From CAYLOC01 sp964385195 (GTDB taxonomy: Bacteria > Actinomycetota > Actinomycetes > Propionibacteriales > Nocardioidaceae), in contig CAYLOC010000031.1 of NCBI GenBank assembly GCA_964385195.1, positions 1 to 21,002 of the forward strand: a stretch of DNA of 21,002 nucleotides. Reading direction: 5' to 3'. This document shows positions 7,577 to 14,733 of the stretch, piece after piece. Position 1 is the first letter of the stretch; every line of letters starts with the position of its first letter. The position numbers and the translations under genes were made by a program. The notes below the pieces were generated by a model that was not told where the DNA came from, ran no database searches, and saw only the letters and a list, made by a program, of their open reading frames with translations.

Positions 7577-9505
7577 CTATCCAACGGCGGCGGGGGCGAA
7601 GCCGAGCACCTCGCCGTAGAACTCCAACTCCGCTTCGACGCTGCGACGGACAGCCGCCGCCGAACGGAACCCGTGCCCCTCGCCGTCGAACATCAGCAAC
7701 GTCACGGGAAGTCCCTTCGCGCGGACGGCGTCGGCCATGGACCGCGCCTGCTCCGGTGGGACCACCTTGTCCTCCGACCCCTGCAGCAAGATCATCGGGG
7801 CGCTGAGCCGGTCGGTGTGGTGGACCGGTGACCGCTCCAGATACACCTCCCGATCCTGCGGGTAGCGCCCGACCAGACCGTCGAGGTAGCGCGACTCGAA
7901 CTTGTGGGTGTCCCGTGCCAGCGCCTCCAGGTCCCCGACCCCGTAGTAGCTGGCTCCGGCGGCGAACACGGAGGTGTTGGTCAGGGCAGCCAGCGTGGTG
8001 AACCCTCCGGCGCTGCCGCCGCGGATCACGAGCCGGTCCGGGTCGGCCAGGCCACGCTCGGCCATGGCCTGCGCGCCGGTGACGCAGTCGTCGACGTCGA
8101 CGATGCCCCATCGTCCGCGGAGCCGGTGCCGGTACGCCCTGCCGTAGCCCACGGAGCCGCCGTAGTTGACGGCGAGTACGGCGAGGCCACGGCTGGTGAA
8201 GTACGAGATCTGTGGGTCGAGGATGGCCGGGACAGCACCGGTCGGGCCGCCGTGGGTGAACACCACCAGCGGCGGTGCGGCCCCGGGAGGCCCCACCGCC
8301 TGCGGGTTGCCCGGGGCGAAGTAGAACCCGTAGACGTCCTTGCCCTCGGAGTTGGGCCACTGTACGGGCTCGGGGGAACTGAGGTACTCGGAGGCGACGT
8401 CAAACGTGGTGGCTCGCCGGACGACCGACTCCTCGCCGGTGCTGAGGGCGACCGTCAGGACGGCGCTGGCCTGGGTGGGAAAGCCTGCACAGCACACGAC
8501 CGAGTCCGCAGTCAGGCTCACCCAGCCGAACAGGCTGGCTCCCTCAGCGATCCGGGTCAGCGTGCCCGTGTCCAGATCAAGCACGCCGAGTCCACCGATG
8601 CCGGCCGAGGTCCAGGTACACACCAGCCGCGTCTCGTCGATCGGTGCGTAGGAGGAGGCGCCGAGGGTCCATCGGGGGGCTCCGAAGTCGGACCGGTCGG
8701 GGAACAGCGCCACCGGTGCGGACGAGGTGCCGACGTCGAGGGCATACAGGTTGGTCCAACCGGTGCGGTCACTGAGGAAGCACAGTCTCCCGTCGGGGAG
8801 CCACCGGGGTTCCCCGACGGAGACGCCGGGCTCACCTGCGACGGCGCGAACATCGGCCAGTCCACCGTCGGGCCGCACCTCGGCGACCCACAAGGTCGTG
8901 TCGTCCCACGGCATGTTCGGGTGGTCCCAGCTCACCCACGCCAGTCGGGTGCCGGTCACGTCGACCGCCGGTGCGCTGACGAAGTCGGTGCCGGAGAACA
9001 GCACCTGCCCGCCGTCGGCCTGAGCACCCCCGAGGGGGATCGCCACCAGCGTGTTGACCGGTTCGCCGCCCGGGTCGGAGTGGTCCTCGCGTACGGCGAG
9101 GACGCGGTCGTGCGCCGGGTCCGCACGCAGCCCGCCGTACCGGAGCCCACCCTCGGGGGTCAGCGGACGAGGGGCCGCGTCGCTGGTGGTGTCGAGGAGG
9201 TAGATGCGCTGGTCGGCGAAGTGGGTGAAGCAGACGACCCCGTCGTGGACCGTGTACGCCCCGCCGCCGTACTCGTGCACCCGCGACCGTACGTTGAACG
9301 GTGCCGGTACAGCATCGGCGCGGTGACCGTCGGGGGTCTGCCGGACCAGCGCGGTACGGCCGCCTTCGCCGGGACGTCCTTCCAGCCAGTACAGGGTCTC
9401 GCCGTCGGTGGAGGTCTCGCTGAGCTGCACGGTCTCGGCGGTGAGCGTCTCGCCGGTGATCGGCGACGGCCATGACCCGTAGGGGAGGGGGCTGGGTTGG
9501 GGCAT
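7577..9505 (-). CDS. S9 (prolyl oligopeptidase) family serine peptidase
   Basis: A 642-residue peptidase with an N-terminal beta-propeller-like part (about 1-380, repeated WLPDGR/LCFLSDR-type strands) and a C-terminal alpha/beta-hydrolase domain. The catalytic triad is visible: S498 in RGGSAGGF, D579 in GSEDKVVPPEQ, and H611 in GEGHGFR. VVFTHGGPTG at about 414-423 forms the oxyanion region. It is of the dipeptidyl/acylaminoacyl peptidase type and probably cytoplasmic, as no signal peptide is seen; the substrate is unknown. The frame is open far upstream (to 10390) but overlaps the exonuclease gene. The ATG at 9503-9505 gives the expected N-terminus, lies 8 nt after the exonuclease stop and has a purine-rich AGAAAGAAG before it. 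Confidence 0.93.
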   Translation of the reverse strand: MPQPSPLPYGSWPSPITGETLTAETVQLSETSTDGETLYWLEGRPGEGGRTALVRQTPDGHRADAVPAPFNVRSRVHEYGGGAYTVHDGVVCFTHFADQRIYLLDTTSDAAPRPLTPEGGLRYGGLRADPAHDRVLAVREDHSDPGGEPVNTLVAIPLGGAQADGGQVLFSGTDFVSAPAVDVTGTRLAWVSWDHPNMPWDDTTLWVAEVRPDGGLADVRAVAGEPGVSVGEPRWLPDGRLCFLSDRTGWTNLYALDVGTSSAPVALFPDRSDFGAPRWTLGASSYAPIDETRLVCTWTSAGIGGLGVLDLDTGTLTRIAEGASLFGWVSLTADSVVCCAGFPTQASAVLTVALSTGEESVVRRATTFDVASEYLSSPEPVQWPNSEGKDVYGFYFAPGNPQAVGPPGAAPPLVVFTHGGPTGAVPAILDPQISYFTSRGLAVLAVNYGGSVGYGRAYRHRLRGRWGIVDVDDCVTGAQAMAERGLADPDRLVIRGGSAGGFTTLAALTNTSVFAAGASYYGVGDLEALARDTHKFESRYLDGLVGRYPQDREVYLERSPVHHTDRLSAPMILLQGSEDKVVPPEQARSMADAVRAKGLPVTLLMFDGEGHGFRSAAAVRRSVEAELEFYGEVLGFAPAAVG

Positions 9506-9513
9506 GCTTCTTT

Positions 9514-11349
9514 CTACCAGTGTGCGGGGGAAGCCGCTCCGGCCGCTCCGGCCGCTCCGCTGTCGCGCACGGGCTGGCTGAGCGTCGCGGTGAGCCGCGG
9601 GGTGTCGAACGGCACCAGCGACTCCCGGGAGGCCTCGATCCCGTCCAGGGTCGCGCGTAGCGACTCCGCGCCACCTACCGGGCAGGTCCACTCGCCCTCG
9701 ACATGAACAAGTCGTACGCCGGGGCGTTCCAACCACCGCAGCAGCAGCTCGGTCTCCTCCGCGGCCGCAGCCGGTGTGGGACCCGCCCCCCGCAGTACCG
9801 TGTCCGACCCCGCGCGCAGCGCGGCCACCCACTCCCGGGCGCTGGCACCACCAGGGATGACACCGGCCGCGGCAAGCCGGCCGTACCGGATGACATGGAC
9901 CTCCCAGCGTCCGGCGTCGTTTCGTCGGGCCGCCGTGACCTCGGCGCACTCGGTGAGCGCGGTAATCCGCTGGGTGCGGGTGGCAGCCCGGACGAACGCG
10001 ACGAGCCGGTCGCGGTGGGCGGTGGCCTCCTCGAACCGCTCCTGGCCGGCGAGGGAACGCATCCGCCGTCCGACCGCGGATCGGACCGGGGCCGGGCTGC
10101 CCAGCACGGCGCTGCGCAGTGCACGCACCATGGCGTCGTACGCCTCCGGAGCGACCGACCCGTCGCAGGGGGACAGACAACGACCCATCTCCGCCAGGGC
10201 GCACGGGCTGCGCCGCGGTGCCTGGGGGAGACGCCCGGAGCACTGCCGGATCGGAAAGGTCTCGTGCAACGCAGCCATGGCCGACTCGGCCGCCCGGCGC
10301 GAGCTGAACGGCCCGAGATAGCACGCGTCGTCGCCCGTGGCGCGGACCAGCGACAATCGCGGCCACGGCTCGATGGTCAGCTTCAGCCACGTGGCCCGCT
10401 CAGGAAACTTCGATCGCCGGTTGAATCGCGGCTTGTGTTCGGCGATGAGCCGCCGCTCCCGGACCGCCGCCTGCAGCGCGGTGTCGCAGGTGATGCCCTC
10501 CACCGACGCGGCGAGGCCCACCATCTGACCCATCCGGGAGCGGGTCTCGCTGGCGGTGAAGTAGGTGCGGACACGGGTGCGGAGGTCCTTCGACGTACCG
10601 ACATAGAGCACCCGATCACCGGAGTCGCGGAACAGGTACACCCCCGGCGCATTCGGCAGGTGCTCGGCCAGGTACCGCTTCCTGCGCTGCGCGGAGGTGA
10701 CGCGGGAGGTGAACGTCTGGAGCTCCTCCACGGTGTGGACGCCGAGGTTGCCCAGCCGCTCGATGAGTCCATGCAGGACGTCGACGGTGGCGCGGGCGTC
10801 GGAGAGGGCCCGGTGGTCGGGAGTGGTGGTGGCGTGGAAGACTCGCGCCAACGTCGCCAGCTTGCAGTTCGGCGCGTCGTCCTTGGTCAGTACGCGGCGG
10901 GCGAGAGTGGCGGTGTCCACCACCTCGAAGCGCGGCCACTCCATCCCGATCCGGGACGCGTTGTGGCGGAGGAAACCGACGTCGAACGGCGCGTTGTGTG
11001 CGACCAGCACCGCGCCGCGGGCGAACTCGCAGAACGCCGGGAGCACCGCCTCGATCGGCGGCGAGTCGGCGACCATCGCGTTCGTGATCCCGGTCAGCAC
11101 GGCGATGAACGGCGGAATCGGCTCGGCAGGGCGGACCAGTGTCTGGAACTCGCCCTGCACCTCCCCGCCGCACACCTTGACCGCTCCCACCTCGGTGATG
11201 GACGCACCCCGTGCCGCGGAGCCTCCGGTCGTCTCCAGGTCCACCACGCAGAACGTCGTCTCCCGCAGTGCCCGCCCGAGCTCGTCGAACGTGGGCTGTA
11301 CGGCGACCGGTAGCCCGGCGCCGGGGGCCGCGCTGGTCGTCGCATGCAT
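9514..11349 (-). CDS. DEDDh 3'-5' exonuclease fused to a GIY-YIG/UvrC-like nuclease
   Basis: A two-nuclease protein of 611 residues. The N-terminal DnaQ-type domain (about 30-195) has D37 and E39 in VVDLETTGG, D123 in AHNAPFDVGF, and H179 and D184 in DHRALSDA, a complete DEDDh set. A UvrC-like part follows: NAPGVYLF at about 233-240, YVGTSKDLRTRVRTYF at 249-264, and E298 in RERRLIAEHKPRFN aligned with the GIY-YIG catalytic Glu. Next come UvrC-type YLGPFSS at 344 and a Cys cluster (FPIRQC to GRCLSPC, 365-395), and a UVR-like helix (ERFEEATAHRDRL). The second, RNase H-like nuclease of UvrC is missing. It recalls the mycobacterial Rv2191 type. The ATG at 11349 is favoured over an upstream GTG (11394), which has no ribosome site. 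It leads the operon with the S9 peptidase and Lrp-like genes. Confidence 0.92.
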   Translation of the reverse strand: MHATTSAAPGAGLPVAVQPTFDELGRALRETTFCVVDLETTGGSAARGASITEVGAVKVCGGEVQGEFQTLVRPAEPIPPFIAVLTGITNAMVADSPPIEAVLPAFCEFARGAVLVAHNAPFDVGFLRHNASRIGMEWPRFEVVDTATLARRVLTKDDAPNCKLATLARVFHATTTPDHRALSDARATVDVLHGLIERLGNLGVHTVEELQTFTSRVTSAQRRKRYLAEHLPNAPGVYLFRDSGDRVLYVGTSKDLRTRVRTYFTASETRSRMGQMVGLAASVEGITCDTALQAAVRERRLIAEHKPRFNRRSKFPERATWLKLTIEPWPRLSLVRATGDDACYLGPFSSRRAAESAMAALHETFPIRQCSGRLPQAPRRSPCALAEMGRCLSPCDGSVAPEAYDAMVRALRSAVLGSPAPVRSAVGRRMRSLAGQERFEEATAHRDRLVAFVRAATRTQRITALTECAEVTAARRNDAGRWEVHVIRYGRLAAAGVIPGGASAREWVAALRAGSDTVLRGAGPTPAAAAEETELLLRWLERPGVRLVHVEGEWTCPVGGAESLRATLDGIEASRESLVPFDTPRLTATLSQPVRDSGAAGAAGAASPAHW

Positions 11350-11488
11350 GTTCGACACGCTAGAACGTGGCACCGACGAAACCGCCCGCGCCACGCCCGG
11401 GCTGGTCGGGTCTGGCGGCGCACGGTGTCCGGTGGGCGCCGTGTCACTGCCTTACGCTGGAACTGTCGGCGTCATGACCGCAGAAAGC

Positions 11489-11493
11489 AAAGG
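11489..11493 (+). promoter_or_regulatory. Ribosome binding site selecting the NYN gene start
   Basis: AAAGG lies 8 nt before the GTG at 11502, favouring it over the in-frame GTG at 11493, which overlaps the site. A TACGCT hexamer at 11453-11458 could be the -10 element, leaving a leader of about 37 nt. No clear -35 is visible. Confidence 0.45.
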
Positions 11494-11501
11494 TGCAGTG
11501 C

Positions 11502-12794
11502 GTGAGCGAAGGCCAGCAAGGGCCCACCCTCGACCCGGCCCCGCAGGCCCGTGCGCGGATGATCGCGCTGGCCGCCGAGGCCCTGGGCCGGATGCCGACT
11601 GCGCACGTGCCTCCGCGGCTGCGTAAGGCGGCGTCGTTCGCGCCATCGAAGCGGGCGAAGCTGGTCGGCACGCAGATGGCCGAGGTGGTCGACTCCGACC
11701 CAGAGTTCCGGGATCACCTTGCCGTCCAGGTTCGCGCGCTCGCGCCCGGGACGGTGGAGGAGTTGCAGCGGGGCTCTGATGCGCCCGCAGCGGGTCTTGC
11801 GGACCGGGCCGCGGTCGCCTACCTGCTCCGGGACGAGGGGTGGGAGAAGGTGGTGCAGGCCGCGGTGGAGGCCGAGGAGGCTGACACCTCCGCCCGCCCG
11901 GACACGCAGGTACGGACAGGGGAGCCGGATTCTCGCGGGAGGGCGCATCGGCTGCGGGAGCGGCTGCAGCCGCAGATCGACGCGGCGAAGGCAGAGAACA
12001 GCAAGCTACGGCGGCGGCTCGGGGAAGCGCGCCGGGAGTTGAAGGACCTGCACGAGCAGCTGGACGCGTCGCGGCAGGAGACCGACGAGGCGCGCCATCG
12101 GGCCGACGTCGACGCCCGGGAGGCCGACGCAGAGGTACGCCGGTTGCGGCAGCGGGTCGCGGAGCTGGAGGCCGACCTCAGCGTGGTCCGGCGTACCGGG
12201 AGGGAGCAGCGTGACGACCAGGCCAGCCGGCTCCGACTGCTGCTCGACACCGTGGTGGGGGCGGCGCGGGGCCTCCAGCAGGAGCTGGCGCTGCCGCCGG
12301 TGCGTTCCCTTCCCGCCGACGGCGTGTCCGCGGTCCCTGCTGACCACAGCCGGGCCGGGGCTGCGCGCTCGGTGCCGTCTGATGATGTGGGGTTGTTGCG
12401 GCAGCTTCTCGACCTGCCGCGGGTGCACCTGGTCATCGACGGCTACAACGTCTCCAAGACCGCCTGGCCGAGTACGCCGCTGGACCAGCAGCGGACCCGG
12501 CTGGTCGGCCTGGTCGCCGGCCTGGTCTCCGGCAAGCGCGTGGAGACCACGGTGGTGTTCGACGGCGCGGATCTGGAGTCGCCTCCGGCGGTCAAGGCGC
12601 CGCGGGGTGTCCGGGTGCTGTTCAGTCCCGGTGGTGTCATCGCCGATGACGTCATCCGTGATCTGGTCGACGCCGAACCGCCTGGTCGGATGGTGGTGAT
12701 GGTCAGCAGCGACCGGGAGCTGGCCGCCAGCGTGGCGGAGCGAGGAGCCCGCCCGATCGGCTCCCCGGCGCTGATCCGGGCCCTGGGGAACTGA
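11502..12794 (+). CDS. NYN-domain (YacP-like PIN-fold) protein with central coiled coil
   Basis: A 430-residue cytoplasmic protein in three parts. The first (about 10-125) is basic and helical, with VPPRLRKAASFAPSKRAKL and a YLLRDEGW segment. The second (about 145-235) is a heptad-rich, strongly charged coiled coil (ENSKLRRRLGEARREL onward). The third (about 307-430) is a NYN domain with D313 in VIDGYN, D354 in VFDGAD, D382/D383 in IADDVIRD, and D404 in SSDREL, the acidic residues expected for metal-dependent RNA cleavage. The family includes YacP/Rae1, a ribosome-linked endoribonuclease in Bacillus; a ribonuclease role here is inferred from the family. The GTG at 11502 is chosen from the ribosome site. 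The gene is divergent from the exonuclease gene across a 152-bp region. Confidence 0.9.
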   Translation: MSEGQQGPTLDPAPQARARMIALAAEALGRMPTAHVPPRLRKAASFAPSKRAKLVGTQMAEVVDSDPEFRDHLAVQVRALAPGTVEELQRGSDAPAAGLADRAAVAYLLRDEGWEKVVQAAVEAEEADTSARPDTQVRTGEPDSRGRAHRLRERLQPQIDAAKAENSKLRRRLGEARRELKDLHEQLDASRQETDEARHRADVDAREADAEVRRLRQRVAELEADLSVVRRTGREQRDDQASRLRLLLDTVVGAARGLQQELALPPVRSLPADGVSAVPADHSRAGAARSVPSDDVGLLRQLLDLPRVHLVIDGYNVSKTAWPSTPLDQQRTRLVGLVAGLVSGKRVETTVVFDGADLESPPAVKAPRGVRVLFSPGGVIADDVIRDLVDAEPPGRMVVMVSSDRELAASVAERGARPIGSPALIRALGN

Positions 12795-12812
12795 ACGCCG
12801 TCAGTCGGGATG

Positions 12813-12837
12813 CCCCCGCCCTCCCTCACTGCGGGGG
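12813..12837. terminator. Terminator-like hairpin at the NYN/GH3 convergent junction
   Basis: CCCCCGC (12813-12819) and GCGGGGG (12831-12837) form a perfect 7-bp GC stem with an 11-nt loop. It begins 18 nt after the NYN stop and overlaps the last codons and stop of the GH3 gene. A T-tract is absent. Termination of the NYN transcript is inferred from position. Confidence 0.5.
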
Positions 12838-14028
12838 AAGCAGGTGCATGGCCTCCTTGGCGCGCAGCACTCGCAGCACCGAGGTGTTGACCGAGTGCCG
12901 GAATGCCGTGTTCGAGCGGTAGTGCCGCAGCACGGCCTTGGTCATGGCAGCAGCCTGTGCCGGCTCCACCGTCAGCACCAGGTCGCCGCCGGCGGAGAGG
13001 AACCGCACGGCTCGCTGCGCCGGTGTCCACCGTTGCACCTGCTGGGCCCGCCCCAGGTCGTCGCTGATGACGACCCCGTCGAAGCCGAGGTCGTGACGCA
13101 GCATCCCGCGGATGACGGTGGAGGAGAACGCCGCGGGGCCGGTGTCGAGCCTGGAGTAGTGGGCGGTGGCCATCAGCACGAACCGCGCGCCGGCGTCGAT
13201 CCCTGCTCGGAACGGCCGGAGGTACGGGTCGTGGCGGGTCGTGGTGTCGTCGGTCACGCCGCTGTGGGTGTCGGTGTTCTCCCGCACCCGCCCCAGACCC
13301 GGGAAGTGCTTCACGGTGACCTGGACCCCTGCGCTGAGCATGCCGCGCTGGAAGGCGGTGGCGGCGTGGGCAACCGCGGCGGGGGAGTGCCCGTACTCCC
13401 GTAGCCAGTAGCCGATCGGGCCGTTCCCCCGTCCCAGCCGCGCCGGAACCGTGTCGGCTACCGGCGCCAGGTTGAGGTTGACCCCGGCCCGGTGCAGCTG
13501 CTTCCCCCAGGCGTGGGCGCGCTGGCGCAGGGTCCGCCGGTCCCAGCTCCCCTGCGTCAACGCGTCGGGGATCGGGGAGAACCCCTGGCCTTGGAGGACC
13601 TGGACGTTCCCGCCCTCCTGGTCGGTCGCCACCAGGAAGCCGACTCCGGCAGTATGCGCGGCAGTAGCCTGCTGCTGGATCCGTTCGGTGATAGAACGGG
13701 TGGCTGCGACGCTGAGGTGGCTGCGGCCGGTGAGGATCACCGAGCCGACGTGGTAGCGGCGTACGGCGGTGAGGGCGTCCTGGGACAGCCCGGTGGCCGG
13801 GGTGCCGACCATGAACAGCTGGCCGACCCGCTGTGCCGGGGTCATCTTCTGCAACAGCTGCTCGGCCCGGTCCGGCGGCGAGGCGGACCCGCCGCTGCGG
13901 CCGCTCACATGCAGCTGCTGGGGAGGAGTGGGCGCACCCGAGGCCGGTCCTGCCGACGTACAGCCGCCCAGCAGGACCACCAGGGCCAGCAGCCGCAGCA
14001 GGACGCTGGCATGTCGACGCTTCGTCAT
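12826..14028 (-). CDS. GH3 family beta-N-acetylhexosaminidase-like lipoprotein (NagZ type)
   Basis: A 400-residue exported glycoside hydrolase. The N-terminus MTKRRHASVLLRLLALVV and LLGGC with Cys23 are a lipoprotein signal, so it is predicted to be anchored on the outer face of the membrane. Family motifs are QRVGQLFMVG (67-75), ATDQEGGNVQ (134-143), and KHFPGLG (240-246) followed by D253-T-H255, which matches the Asp-His dyad of NagZ-type enzymes. D323 or D324 in VISDDLG holds the nucleophile. This predicts removal of N-acetylglucosamine from peptidoglycan fragments. The ATG at 14026-14028 is chosen because it begins the signal peptide and follows GGTGAG; the frame upstream to 14556 is not family-like. 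Neighbours on the other strand are also envelope genes. Confidence 0.93.
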   Translation of the reverse strand: MTKRRHASVLLRLLALVVLLGGCTSAGPASGAPTPPQQLHVSGRSGGSASPPDRAEQLLQKMTPAQRVGQLFMVGTPATGLSQDALTAVRRYHVGSVILTGRSHLSVAATRSITERIQQQATAAHTAGVGFLVATDQEGGNVQVLQGQGFSPIPDALTQGSWDRRTLRQRAHAWGKQLHRAGVNLNLAPVADTVPARLGRGNGPIGYWLREYGHSPAAVAHAATAFQRGMLSAGVQVTVKHFPGLGRVRENTDTHSGVTDDTTTRHDPYLRPFRAGIDAGARFVLMATAHYSRLDTGPAAFSSTVIRGMLRHDLGFDGVVISDDLGRAQQVQRWTPAQRAVRFLSAGGDLVLTVEPAQAAAMTKAVLRHYRSNTAFRHSVNTSVLRVLRAKEAMHLLPPQ

Positions 14029-14198
14029 CGTCTCACCATTGTCCTCAGCCCTGGAACCGCTGCGGCGCCGGGAGGCACCCACCCCAGGGACGCCTGATCG
14101 CCACCGCAGGTTGCCTGCACGCTCCTGCGCCTGCACCCGCGGTGAGTGTCGGTGGGGGCCCGTAGCGTCCTGGGGGACAGGTCGACGAGGCATTGAAC

Positions 14199-14203
14199 GG
14201 AGG
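14199..14203 (+). promoter_or_regulatory. Ribosome binding site of the small cysteine protein gene
   Basis: GGAGG sits 10 nt before the ATG at 14214, a somewhat long but workable spacing. It overlaps the only upstream in-frame start, a TTG at 14193, and so argues against that longer form. Confidence 0.55.
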
Positions 14204-14213
14204 CGAGATCGAC

Positions 14214-14519
14214 ATGCAGAGCATTCGTAGGTACGACGAGGGCGGTCCCCCTGGCGCTCCTGGTGCACCGTCCCCCGACGCCGGGGGAGTATCCGACACT
14301 CCCGGGACAAGCCCGGTCCGGGTCGACTGCGACCACTGCTCCGTGCGCGGTGTCGGGTGCGACGACTGCGTCGTGACGTTCCTGCTGGGCGAGCCGCCGG
14401 GGGATACCGACTTCGATGCGGAGGAGCACCGGGCACTGCACGTGCTCGCGGAGGGCGGCCTCCTCCCACCGCTGCGGATGGTGCGTCCGGTCGACGGACG
14501 GGTCGTTGAGGGCGCGTGA
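14214..14519 (+). CDS. Small CxxC-x6-CxxC protein of unknown function
   Basis: A 101-residue protein with no signal peptide or membrane segment. The N-terminal 35 residues are Gly/Pro-rich and probably disordered. Four cysteines follow: C39 and C42 in CDHC, and C49 and C52 in CDDC, with 6 residues between the pairs, then VVTFLLGEPP and an acidic helix (DAEEHRALHVLAEGGLLPP). This spacing suggests a zinc knuckle or, less likely, an iron-sulfur site. I recall similar short proteins near NlpC/P60 genes of other actinobacteria but no named family. The ATG with GGAGG upstream is preferred. It is divergent from the GH3 gene and 214 nt ahead of the NlpC/P60 start, with the same direction. A TAGCGT at 14163-14168 may be its -10 element, without a clear -35. 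Confidence 0.8.
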   Translation: MQSIRRYDEGGPPGAPGAPSPDAGGVSDTPGTSPVRVDCDHCSVRGVGCDDCVVTFLLGEPPGDTDFDAEEHRALHVLAEGGLLPPLRMVRPVDGRVVEGA

Positions 14520-14530
14520 GCATCGCAGCA

Positions 14531-14550
14531 GTTGTGGGCGAAGTCACAAC
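14531..14550. promoter_or_regulatory. CRP-like palindromic operator upstream of the NlpC/P60 gene
   Basis: GTTGTGGGCGAAGTCACAAC is an inverted repeat (GTTGTG/CACAAC). Its core TGTGG-N6-TCACA (14533-14548) differs at one base from the CRP consensus TGTGA-N6-TCACA. It lies just after the small cysteine protein gene and about 83 bp before the inferred transcription start of the NlpC/P60 gene, a distance allowed for a CRP activator. A short hairpin in RNA is the alternative reading. Binding is inferred. Confidence 0.45.
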
Positions 14551-14587
14551 GTGCATCTAAGAAATGGCTGAATCGCTGTGGGGTCCG

Positions 14588-14617
14588 TTCGACGCGCGCG
14601 AGGCGGGTCGGTAATGT
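14588..14617 (+). promoter_or_regulatory. Candidate promoter of the NlpC/P60 gene
   Basis: TTCGAC (14588-14593) and TAATGT (14612-14617) are separated by 18 bp, a reasonable housekeeping-type promoter. The start point would be near 14624, giving an untranslated leader of about 110 nt before the TTG at 14734. Confidence 0.4.
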
Positions 14618-14638
14618 GCTGCCTGGTGCCTGCCCCCT

Positions 14639-14723
14639 GCGAACTACGCCGAGTTCGCTCAGGTGCCGCGCCGGTACAGGGAGTTCCCTTCCCCCCTCCC
14701 GAGGCGTCGCGAGTGAGAGGGAG
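14639..14723 (+). other. Structured 5' leader of the NlpC/P60 gene
   Basis: GCGAACT (14639-14645) and AGTTCGC (14652-14658) form a perfect 7-bp hairpin with a 6-nt loop. Further on, CTCCC (14696-14700) can pair either with GGGAG at 14679-14683 or with GGGAG at 14719-14723, which is the presumed ribosome binding site. The leader could therefore switch between open and closed forms. I could not match it to a known riboswitch class, including the c-di-AMP (ydaO) type sometimes found ahead of cell wall hydrolase genes. Confidence 0.35.
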
Positions 14724-14733
14724 ACCGTCGACC

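Noticed and set aside
7904..9475. Long plus-strand open frame (523 codons) opposite the S9 peptidase gene
   Set aside because: It is a GC-bias shadow: low-complexity Gly/Arg/Val-rich translation with no recognisable motif, while the opposite strand encodes a full peptidase with its triad.
9703..11313. Long plus-strand open frame (536 codons) opposite the exonuclease-UvrC gene
   Set aside because: Same shadow effect; the minus strand has all catalytic motifs in order.
14029..14556. N-terminal extension of the GH3 frame
   Set aside because: It would bury the lipoprotein signal and overlap the small cysteine protein and the CRP-like site.
14520..14733. c-di-AMP (ydaO) riboswitch ahead of the NlpC/P60 gene
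   Set aside because: This class is known ahead of such genes in actinobacteria, but I could not find its conserved segments here. A covariance-model scan would decide.
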